Shown here one piece after another: positions 1 to 5,696 of a stretch of 8,725 bases of DNA; within the stretch, counting starts at the first letter, position 1, and every line of letters starts with the position of its first letter. Both the position numbers and the translations under genes were made by a program. Where the stretch lies: contig JAIRKV010000080.1 of assembly GCA_031259935.1 (NCBI GenBank), forward strand, positions 1 to 8,725. Reading direction: 5' to 3'. This stretch comes from Prevotellaceae bacterium. GTDB lineage: Bacteria > Bacteroidota > Bacteroidia > Bacteroidales > UBA932. The notes beneath the pieces are model-generated. The model did no database searches, had not been told where the DNA came from, and was given only the letters and a program-made list of their open reading frames with translations.

Positions 1-890
1 ATTTCGCCGGTAACGACATTAAGTCGATACGGCTCAAAAACCTGTTTGTTGTTTTTGTTCATGGTGATGATAACGAAATCTTTCTGTTCTTTCAGCATAT
101 TGAGGATTCCGGCTCTTACATCTTCAAAAGGCGTAAGGTCGATATTGTTTGTTCCGTCAAGATTCACAGCATAAATATGGTAATTTTCGTTACCGCCTTT
201 GTCCTTCAGGTAAACTAAACGTTCGTCGTTTACCCAGCCATAACCGCGGACAAGTTCTTCTTTTTCTTCGATAACCCGTTGCGATTTTCCGGTAGCAACA
301 TCTTTCACAAAGACATGCCGCTTGTTGTTTTCGTCTTTTTCTCTGTACGACATGTACTTCCCGTTAGGCGAAAGTTGAAACGACGAGGCTTTGGGACGCG
401 CGAAATAATCTTCGACCCGATATTTGAAATCGCCTTTGTCGTAATCGATAAGTTTGGCGAGTTCTTCGTCGGTCGAAGGCAGCGAAGCGTCGCCGGGCAA
501 TTTGCTTTCGAATTTAGTCAATGTCAAAGGCAATGTTTCTCCTGCCTGTTCCAAAGTTCCTTCAATCGTTTCACCTTTCAATGTACCTTTATACGATAAT
601 TGAAGTTGTGCCGACGATAAAGTCAATTCACCGTTTACAAATTCGGTTTTTTCGATTGCAATTCCCGAAGCGCTCTGCATGGGAATATCAATTGTAGTCG
701 AATATGTTCCGCTGTCTTCTTCTATATGGAAAATCAATTCCATATCTACGCTCTGTACGTTTAACGTACCTTTCCAGTTTCCTGTGATTTCCTGTGTTTT
801 TTTTGTTGTCATGGTTGTTAATAATAAAATTACCACTAAAGCCAACGCTATCAATACACTTATCGATAGCAATAATTTTTTTGTTGTCAT
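1..890 (-). CDS. S9-type (prolyl oligopeptidase-like) serine peptidase, N-terminal part; cut by left window edge
   Basis: The minus strand is open from an ATG at 890 to the window edge, giving 296 codons without a stop. Residues 6-25 form one hydrophobic helix with Lys before it and no lipobox Cys, so this is probably an inner-membrane anchor or uncleaved signal. Residues 37-127 are a beta-rich domain (GNWKGTL near 37; GTLEQAGETLPLTL near 111) of the type found at the front of many Bacteroidota alpha/beta hydrolases. From about 157 on, beta-propeller blades typical of S9 peptidases follow (FQLSPNGKYMSY at 171, VFVKDVATGK at 193, YHIYAVNLDGT at 237). The catalytic Ser-Asp-His domain would lie beyond base 1, so activity cannot be confirmed. 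The first codons, ATGACAACAAAAAAA, recur exactly at Met27 (812). I prefer the 890 start because it includes the membrane helix. It lies 24 bases downstream of the HTH gene, probably in the same operon. The S9-type assignment is firm; the substrate is unknown. Confidence 0.85.
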   Translation of the reverse strand, partial: MTTKKLLLSISVLIALALVVILLLTTMTTKKTQEITGNWKGTLNVQSVDMELIFHIEEDSGTYSTTIDIPMQSASGIAIEKTEFVNGELTLSSAQLQLSYKGTLKGETIEGTLEQAGETLPLTLTKFESKLPGDASLPSTDEELAKLIDYDKGDFKYRVEDYFARPKASSFQLSPNGKYMSYREKDENNKRHVFVKDVATGKSQRVIEEKEELVRGYGWVNDERLVYLKDKGGNENYHIYAVNLDGTNNIDLTPFEDVRAGILNMLKEQKDFVIITMNKNNKQVFEPYRLNVVTGE

Positions 891-914
891 ATCTATCTTA
901 TTTTTGATGTTTAT

Positions 915-1121
915 TTAATCTTTTCTAAATTCCAGAATATCTCCCGGCTGGCAATCAAGTTCCTTGCATAATACATTCAGCGTATTGAAACGTATTGCCT
1001 TTGCTTTTCCCGTTTTCAGTATCGAGAGATTTGCCTGTGTAATGTCCACTTTTTGCGAAAGTTCGCCTAACGATATTTTCCGTTTCGCCATCATTACGTC
1101 TAAATTTACAATAATAGCCAT
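915..1121 (-). CDS. Small Cro/C1-type HTH transcriptional regulator (YozG-like)
   Basis: This 68-residue protein is almost entirely one helix-turn-helix domain. Helices at about 17-24 (SLGELSQK) and 28-37 (TQANLSILKTGK) form the DNA-binding unit. The tail, LNVLCKELDCQPGDILEF, is characteristic of short Cro/C1 regulators in which a late helix closes the domain. There is no effector domain. The ATG lies 4 bases after the stop of the DUF2975 gene, and the pairing of DUF2975 with a YozG-like HTH protein is a recurring two-gene arrangement in Bacillota and Bacteroidota. By analogy the membrane partner may modulate the regulator or be controlled by it, but the signal is unknown. The S9 peptidase gene follows 24 bases later and may be a target or passenger of the operon. 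The family call is confident; the regulon is not visible. Confidence 0.92.
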   Translation of the reverse strand: MAIIVNLDVMMAKRKISLGELSQKVDITQANLSILKTGKAKAIRFNTLNVLCKELDCQPGDILEFRKD

Positions 1122-1125
1122 GTTT

Positions 1126-1785
1126 CTAAATAGTTAAATCCTGTTCTTCTTTCATATTTTTAGTATATCGCAATATTTCGGAAAGAATAAGCAATACTAA
1201 TCCGATAAAAAATGATGAATAATTAAAATCGTTCATATAAGCCTTGTAATCTTTTATCTGTAAATAAAAATCAGTTGATATGGTTGCCGTTAAACTTATA
1301 AAAACAGTAATTACAAATACTAATAATAAAATCAACGATATTTTTTTGATTCTCTTGATGTTTTCAATACTGTAAAATTTGTTGTGCGAGATTGATTTCA
1401 TTATTTTATATCCGACAAAAGGAATATATACGAAAAAGGCAAGCATAATTAAGCCCGATATATTAGCCGCTATGTTCATTATTTTCAGATAAATCGGAAC
1501 ATTTTCGGGCGATTCGGGTATAAATGCGATTATCTGTCTGAGTTCGAAAGGTATTTCTTCGCCTGTTTTTTCGTTAAGTACGGCAGATGGAAAAGTTATA
1601 GAACCGGCAACAGGCTTCATGTAACTTGCACAAACATTGAAATTAATGTTACCGCTCTTTCCCTGTTGATAGCCAAGTTCAAAACCTGCTATTGCCAGTT
1701 TTCCCGAGTCATACGTATTGTGTATGAAAAATACAACATAGATGATTGCCAGACATAAACTGTATATCTTTAATTTTTTGTTCAT
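1126..1785 (-). CDS. DUF2975 family membrane protein
   Basis: The 219-residue protein has four predicted membrane helices, at about 5-22, 103-126, 149-167 and 189-206. A loop of roughly 75 residues between the first two is probably extracytoplasmic. The segment NKFYSIENIKRIKKIS (135-150), just before helix 3, matches the conserved 'pFs.eN.krlk.ig' core of DUF2975. The ends are lysine-rich, which suggests a cytoplasmic N terminus. No enzymatic motif is visible and the molecular function is unknown. It is the first gene of a minus-strand operon with the small HTH regulator (gap of 4 bases) and then the S9 peptidase. That coupling suggests a membrane component acting with the regulator. A -7-like box about 90 bases upstream and an inverted repeat in the leader are annotated separately. 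Confidence 0.88.
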   Translation of the reverse strand: MNKKLKIYSLCLAIIYVVFFIHNTYDSGKLAIAGFELGYQQGKSGNINFNVCASYMKPVAGSITFPSAVLNEKTGEEIPFELRQIIAFIPESPENVPIYLKIMNIAANISGLIMLAFFVYIPFVGYKIMKSISHNKFYSIENIKRIKKISLILLLVFVITVFISLTATISTDFYLQIKDYKAYMNDFNYSSFFIGLVLLILSEILRYTKNMKEEQDLTI

Positions 1786-1822
1786 ATTTCAATTTTATTT
1801 TTCATCATGCAAATTCTGTTTT

Positions 1823-1847
1823 TTGATATATAAATTATCCATATCAA
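1823..1847. promoter_or_regulatory. 7-bp perfect inverted repeat upstream of the DUF2975-HTH operon (possible operator)
   Basis: TTGATAT at 1823-1829 is mirrored by ATATCAA at 1841-1847 across an 11-base spacer. It sits between the candidate -7 box (1873-1880) and the DUF2975 start at 1785. A dyad in the leader of an operon encoding an HTH protein is where an autoregulatory operator would be expected. The assignment is inference, because A+T-rich DNA gives such dyads by chance fairly often. Confidence 0.3.
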
Positions 1848-1872
1848 TATTTATTTATTGTTTTTCGATATG

Positions 1873-1880
1873 CAAAGGTA
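1873..1880 (-). promoter_or_regulatory. Candidate Bacteroidota -7 box for the DUF2975-HTH-peptidase operon
   Basis: Read on the minus strand this is TACCTTTG, an exact match to the Bacteroidota sigma-ABfr -7 consensus TAnnTTTG. Transcription would start near 1866, leaving a leader of about 80 bases before the ATG at 1785. No good TTTG -33 element is visible at the usual spacing, so the call rests on the -7 box and its position. Confidence 0.45.
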
Positions 1881-1979
1881 GATGTATTTTTAAGATATAA
1901 GTATTAAAAAATATTAAAACAGTGATTTTTTTACGTCAAAAAAAGATTTACCAAATTACCTTATTTTTGATTTGTTACC

Positions 1980-2134
1980 TGCATCCCGTCGGGCTGCATC
2001 GCTCGGTAGAAATTTCATCGCAACAAAGATTACGTGCGGAGCAGCGGCGGTTTTTCAAGTCATTTGCGGCAACCCGCACGTGATACACAAAGAGATGTGG
2101 TTTTTACCGAGCGACGCATTCCTAACGGAATGCA
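1980..2134. repeat. Two-armed inverted-repeat element (MITE-like or structured intergenic repeat)
   Basis: The left arm (about 1980-2012) begins TGCATCCCG and ends CGCTCGGTAGAAA. The right arm (2101-2134), read in reverse complement, begins TGCATTCCG and ends CGCTCGGTAAAAA. The inner halves match at 16 of 18 positions. Nested inside is a perfect 8-bp pair, ACGTGCGG (2032-2039) with CCGCACGT (2074-2081). Each arm also holds its own small palindrome: TGCA-t-CCC-gtc-GGG-c-TGCA on the left (1980-1998), and GCATTCC-taac-GGAATGC on the right (2116-2133). The whole could fold as a long cruciform. I recall similar 'CGCTCGGTAGAAA' repeats scattered between genes in Bacteroidales. There is no transposase and no coding capacity, and the G+C content stands out from the A+T-rich surroundings. 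Confidence 0.6.
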
Positions 2135-2207
2135 ATCCGGAAAAAATTGTCCGAACTTTGATTTATATGATTAAAATGATTAATAATGAAAAAACAAAAA
2201 ATAAAAA

Positions 2208-2240
2208 TATCCCGCAGGGATAGAATGTTGGTAGAAAAAA
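2208..2240. repeat. Half-element related to the left arm of the 1980-2134 repeat
   Basis: A perfect palindrome, TATCCC-gca-GGGATA (2208-2222), is followed by gaatgtt and then GGTAGAAAAAA. The left arm at 1980 has the same order: a TCCC/GGG palindrome, about 8 bases, then CGGTAGAAA. This looks like a solo or decayed arm of the same repeat family. Confidence 0.45.
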
Positions 2241-2248
2241 TAATAATT

Positions 2249-2279
2249 CCGGATTGCTTCGCTTCGCTCGCAATGACGA
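2249..2279. repeat. Short GC-rich intergenic repeat with GCTTCGCTTCGCTCGC core
   Basis: CCGGATTGCTTCGCTTCGCT runs on into CGCAATGACGA. The sequence is imperfectly palindromic (TTGC near 2255, GCAA near 2270) and far richer in G+C than its flanks. From memory, nearly identical strings recur between genes in many bacterial genomes and generate spurious 'CFASLAMT' peptides. No second copy lies in this window, so the repeat status rests on that recollection. Confidence 0.5.
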
Positions 2280-2490
2280 ACAAAAAGAAGAAAAAATCTG
2301 TTCCTGTTTTGCCGACTTTTAGCCTGTATGTACGTAAAACACGGTATTTTTATTCGGTAATTTACATTTATAACTTTTTTATAACAAATGATTCCGGTGT
2401 TTATTAAGGAGCGACTAAAAATTGACGGAAAAACATAAAATTCTATCCATCAATATTTGCTGTTTGGATATGCATTTGATATTTTGCGAA
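2280..2490. other. Intergenic stretch with no supported feature
   Basis: This is the A+T-rich tail of the 1786-2490 intergenic region, downstream of the C69 dipeptidase stop. I see no convincing gene, no TAnnTTTG box and no strong hairpin followed by a T-run that would terminate the minus-strand operon. A weak dyad, ATCCA with TGGAT near 2445-2470, has a loop too long to be persuasive. Confidence 0.5.
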
Positions 2491-4125
2491 TTATAATCCT
2501 CTAATGAATGTGTACCACAATTCGTCTCGCAGTTTATTCCATGCATCGAGCGTTTCGGTCGAAAACGAATTGAGATATTCTGTTAAATATTTTTGAAAAG
2601 CATGTTTACCCTGTTCTTTCAATATTTTCATCGATTCGCTGTCGATTTTGTTCTGTTCTTCAAACATTTTATCTTCAAAATCATCTCTCATTTTTTCAAG
2701 TTTTTTGCGCGATTCCTGCCAGCGAATTGTAGCCAGCTTGTTTGCCTGTCGATATATCCATGCGGCAGCATCTGCGATAAAGCGTTTATGTCCGGAAAGT
2801 TGAAATAATTTCGGCGTTTGCAGAATATTTGCATAAACAGGAAAACGCGGACTTTGAGCCGGATTGTCGTTTGCAAAATAGGCAACGCAGGCAATTTCAT
2901 CGGGCACACTGTTGCGTATTTGAATAACGTGAGCATAAGAACATTGCGGAACGGCAATATTGCGAACTCTGACAACGGAGCTGTCTTTGATTGCATTTAT
3001 GCTTGCAATCATTTGTGTAGACATCCATGGATTGGCATAATCGCTTTTCACAAGTTCCGTTTCTTCGCTGTTCGGTTTTTTACGTTTTACCAACAGATTT
3101 TTTGTCATGTCATATTCCGTATCTTCGTATGTCGAGCGAAAAAATTTAAGCACATCGCGTACCGATACAGGTTTTTCTGGTTTTACCGAAAAGGGAAGTT
3201 CTTCATCCTGTAAGGATAAATTCAAAGATGGAGCCACAGAACTCAAAACAAACCACTCGCGTATCGAAAAAGGTTTTTTGCCGCCGTATGCTTTCCAGAA
3301 TTTGAAAGTTGACTTTCCGTCCCAAAAATTTAATTTTTTTGCAACTTCGAACACATTATCCGATACCATGAAATTATCTTTGTCATCAGGGTTTATTTCT
3401 GCAATTCGAGGAATATTTGCCGACACTCCTACATGGTCGTCGGGAATACGCTGTGCTGCCCAAACTCCGCCTGTTTTATCCTTTCCTTCGCCGAAAATTT
3501 CGAAATGCCAGACTTCGTTTTTGTCGGCAACAGTAAGGCATTCGCCGGTATCGGCATATCCGTACTGTTTCACAAGTTGTCCCATAAGTTGAATTGCTTG
3601 ACGCGCGGTAGTGCAACGTTGTAAAACTATGCGTTGAAGTTCTTCGATATAAAACATTCCTTTTTCATTTTCAAGTTCTTTACGTCCTTCGATAGTAGTT
3701 TCGCCTATTGCCAGATTTTTTTCGTTCATACACGGATAAGCCGTATAAAGAAAGGCAAATGTTTCTTCCGCTTCGGGAATTTCACCTTTTATTTCCAGTG
3801 AAACTTCAAAATCGGCATTGTTTGTTTGAGGCTTATGCTCTGCAAGTTGTACTTGTGTAATTTCGTCCATGCTTTCGGTGAATAATGTTCCTTTTAATAT
3901 TTTGGTAACATCTCCTTTTTTATGCTTTTGAGCAGGCATAATATTCATCCATGTGCGATAACGTCCATCGCAGGTATGACTTGTAATAACGGAACCATCG
4001 GCGCTTGCTTTTCTGCCGACCATAATACTTGTACAGCTTCCGTAAAATTCTTTATCGTCGCATTGACTTTTAATGTTTAATGTAATTGTTGAAATTAAAA
4101 TTACTGATAGAATTAGTTTTTTCAT
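2491..4125 (-). CDS. Secreted C69-family dipeptidase (PepD-like)
   Basis: The 544-residue product is a peptidase family C69 member, an Ntn-hydrolase cleaving dipeptides. A signal peptide covers about residues 1-21 (MKK, then a hydrophobic run to IKSQ), pointing to export to the periplasm. The hallmark follows at once: SCTSIMVGRKASADGSVITS, with Cys31 as the expected nucleophile, normally exposed as the new N terminus after processing. Other family-like segments are the GMFYIEELQRIVLQRCTTAR region (about 155-175), the NEVWHFEIFGEG region and DNPAQSPRFPVY. The last ~80 residues are charged and helical, possibly a coiled coil. The length suits Bacteroidota members, which are longer than lactobacillar PepD (about 470). 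The ATG follows the DUF2851 stop by 5 bases, so the two are almost certainly co-transcribed. The likely role is peptide scavenging from the periplasm. The family call is secure; the specificity is not known. Confidence 0.93.
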   Translation of the reverse strand: MKKLILSVILISTITLNIKSQCDDKEFYGSCTSIMVGRKASADGSVITSHTCDGRYRTWMNIMPAQKHKKGDVTKILKGTLFTESMDEITQVQLAEHKPQTNNADFEVSLEIKGEIPEAEETFAFLYTAYPCMNEKNLAIGETTIEGRKELENEKGMFYIEELQRIVLQRCTTARQAIQLMGQLVKQYGYADTGECLTVADKNEVWHFEIFGEGKDKTGGVWAAQRIPDDHVGVSANIPRIAEINPDDKDNFMVSDNVFEVAKKLNFWDGKSTFKFWKAYGGKKPFSIREWFVLSSVAPSLNLSLQDEELPFSVKPEKPVSVRDVLKFFRSTYEDTEYDMTKNLLVKRKKPNSEETELVKSDYANPWMSTQMIASINAIKDSSVVRVRNIAVPQCSYAHVIQIRNSVPDEIACVAYFANDNPAQSPRFPVYANILQTPKLFQLSGHKRFIADAAAWIYRQANKLATIRWQESRKKLEKMRDDFEDKMFEEQNKIDSESMKILKEQGKHAFQKYLTEYLNSFSTETLDAWNKLRDELWYTFIRGL

Positions 4126-4130
4126 ATTTT

Positions 4131-5399
4131 TTATTTTTTATCTATAATATTTTTTCCTATTGCACATTTCAGGCATTGTTTATTGTTGCAGTATACGGTT
4201 TTCAACTGAATAAGCGCCTGCGAATAAAAGGCATTTTCAACTTTAACACCCATGCTTTCCCAGCCTGCTGCAATATTGTTTTTTTCGGGCGAAATTATTT
4301 CAAGCAAATCAAACGCTTTTTCCGAATATCGTTCTTCTCCTTTTGCTTTTCCGTAAGCAAAAAGATATGGAACAATAAGGTTTATAATAATTTTTTCCGC
4401 CGATTTTTTACCGAACGATTTTATGCGTTTATCTGTTTCTTTTCCGAAATTATAATGTGTATCCCAATATTCGGATGCCTTAAATTCAAAAAAAACGTTT
4501 AATTCTTCGGGTTTTTTGAATGTTATTATTTTTGCAAGCAATCCATCTGTTTGCATTAAAAGTTTTGCTAATTGAGCAATGCGGACTGTCGGGAAATTTG
4601 CAGGGCGTAATCGCATAAACTTCCAAAGATGTTTTTCAACAGGTTTAAGTTCGAACTTGTTTTGTAAAAATTTATATTCTTTTTGTAATTGTGACTGATA
4701 ATCGTCAAGCGGTTGTTCATTTAAAAATCCTGCCTGTCCGAAAAGTAATGCTTCCATTTGCAAAATCGAATCACGATGTTTATTTATTGCGGCAAGCGGC
4801 GTTGATTGCGCCAGAAGTTCAAAAGGCAAAGTATTTGTACCGAAGCCAAACGAGCGAAAAAGCAAACGGTAAAATACTTCTTTGAAATCATTTTTTGTAT
4901 CCGACAAAATTTTGCATATATGAGCCGAGCGCTGTTCCAGCCGTTCAATCATTATGCGATTGAGAAAATGCTTCATTTTGAACGTTTCCATATTTCCGAT
5001 GTAATTCTGGCAGGCAATCCATGTTGTGGATGACAATAATTCGTTGTAACGTTTTTCCAATTTCACATCGTATTGTATTTCCAAAGCAGGAATTTTGCTT
5101 CCATCGCTGCGAAAAATATCACAATCGGCATTTTTTACAACGTGAAGAATAACATTGTCGTATGATTTGTCAGTATTATGTTTGTGTCGTTTCCAGTCGG
5201 ATGCGTTTATATGAATTTCTATATTTCCCGCCCAGATTATTTCGTCTGTTTTTATTTTTGCATTAAAAAAATCAGGTCCCGCATCTTTGTTGATAATTCC
5301 GGGATTAAGGACGGTAATATTTTGGTTATCGGTTGTTGTTGCCGAATCTTTGTTAAATAAGCCAAATCGCCATATAAATTGTAAAAAATCTTCTTTCAT
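4131..5399 (-). CDS. DUF2851 family protein
   Basis: This 422-residue protein has no signal peptide and is probably cytoplasmic. It matches DUF2851, a family found almost only in Bacteroidota. The N-terminal signature is intact: MKEDFLQFIWRF (1-12), PGIINKDAGPDF (33-44), WAGNIEIHINASDW (56-69) and YDNVILHVV (80-88). The C terminus has the family's Cys cluster, with Cys404, Cys409 and Cys412 (CNNKQCLKC), followed by AIG. The biochemical role is unknown. The PDF...EIH pattern with nearby histidines recalls nuclease folds, but this is only suggestive. It is the first gene of a minus-strand pair with the C69 dipeptidase, whose ATG comes 5 bases after its stop. It is divergent from the tRNA-Pro gene, with a -7-like box just upstream. 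The start at 5399 gives the canonical family N terminus. Confidence 0.92.
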   Translation of the reverse strand: MKEDFLQFIWRFGLFNKDSATTTDNQNITVLNPGIINKDAGPDFFNAKIKTDEIIWAGNIEIHINASDWKRHKHNTDKSYDNVILHVVKNADCDIFRSDGSKIPALEIQYDVKLEKRYNELLSSTTWIACQNYIGNMETFKMKHFLNRIMIERLEQRSAHICKILSDTKNDFKEVFYRLLFRSFGFGTNTLPFELLAQSTPLAAINKHRDSILQMEALLFGQAGFLNEQPLDDYQSQLQKEYKFLQNKFELKPVEKHLWKFMRLRPANFPTVRIAQLAKLLMQTDGLLAKIITFKKPEELNVFFEFKASEYWDTHYNFGKETDKRIKSFGKKSAEKIIINLIVPYLFAYGKAKGEERYSEKAFDLLEIISPEKNNIAAGWESMGVKVENAFYSQALIQLKTVYCNNKQCLKCAIGKNIIDKK

Positions 5400-5418
5400 T
5401 CATTTATTGATTGAAATA

Positions 5419-5426
5419 CAAATTTA
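5419..5426 (-). promoter_or_regulatory. Candidate -7 box for the DUF2851-dipeptidase operon
   Basis: On the minus strand this reads TAAATTTG, a full match to TAnnTTTG. Transcription would start around 5412, giving a very short leader before the ATG at 5399. No clear TTTG -33 box is seen at the normal spacing. Confidence 0.45.
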
Positions 5427-5468
5427 GTGTTTTTTTCATATTGGTGATATTTGTTCACAATTTTTTTA

Positions 5469-5476
5469 TACTTTTG
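5469..5476 (+). promoter_or_regulatory. Candidate -7 box for the tRNA-Pro gene
   Basis: TACTTTTG matches TAnnTTTG and lies 11 bases before the mature tRNA 5' end, the usual place for a stable-RNA promoter. A TTTG at 5450-5453 could be the -33 element, but the spacing (15 bases) is shorter than the usual ~19-21. It faces away from the DUF2851 box about 43 bases away, so the two form a compact divergent promoter region. Confidence 0.55.
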
Positions 5477-5487
5477 CTGTCCAAAAT

Positions 5488-5560
5488 CGGGGTGTAGCAC
5501 AGTTGGTAGCGCGCTACGTTCGGGACGTAGAGGTCGGATGTTCGAGTCATCTCACCCCGA
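5488..5560 (+). tRNA. tRNA-Pro, anticodon CGG
   Basis: A full cloverleaf of 73 bases can be drawn. The acceptor stem is CGGGGTG (5488-5494) with CACCCCG (5553-5559), discriminator A5560. A D arm follows, with AGTTGGTA loop. The anticodon stem is CTACG/CGTAG around loop TTCGGGA (5519-5525), giving anticodon CGG at 5521-5523 followed by G37, typical of proline tRNAs. The T arm is GGATG/CATCT with loop TTCGAGT. CCA is not encoded (CAG follows). It reads CCG codons. The recombinase genes begin just downstream in the same orientation, so its 3' end is the probable integration target and has been kept functional. Confidence 0.97.
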
Positions 5561-5585
5561 CAGTTGCCGTAAGGTGTTGAGGATT

Positions 5586-5647
5586 ATTTAATTGGAGTTT
5601 TTTTGGAATTGAAAAAATACAATTAAATACAATTAAATACAATTAAA
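5586..5647. repeat. Three tandem 10-bp repeats plus one inverted copy in the integrase leader
   Basis: TACAATTAAA occurs three times with no gap, at 5618-5627, 5628-5637 and 5638-5647. ATTTAATTG at 5586-5594 is the exact reverse complement of CAATTAAAT, the core of the same unit. The 10-base period puts the copies on one face of the helix. They lie between the tRNA 3' end and the first recombinase, where arm-type integrase sites or directionality-factor sites are usually found. The repetition is directly seen; the binding role is inference. Confidence 0.65.
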
Positions 5648-5696
5648 AATAAGTTGTTGGATACTATGCGTTTTTTTTGCAAAAAAATTAAAGAAG

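Noticed and set aside
1972..2223. 83-codon open frame on the plus strand starting near the repeat element
   Set aside because: It runs straight through the inverted-repeat element, its putative start is not ATG-supported by any leader, and the peptide has no domain-like features. It is a frame opened by the GC-rich repeat.
2186..2407. 73-codon open frame on the plus strand
   Set aside because: It contains the CFASLAMT peptide that the GCTTCGCTTCGCTCGC repeat produces as a well-known spurious translation, and the rest is low complexity.
2593..3624. Several plus-strand open frames inside the dipeptidase gene
   Set aside because: They are antisense frames of a well-supported family C69 gene, with no recognisable domains and no independent leaders.
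5618..5647. Tandem repeats as a CRISPR array or plasmid origin iterons
   Set aside because: The repeats are 10 bases long and contiguous with no spacers, and there are no cas or replication genes nearby. Their position fits integrase or regulator sites better.
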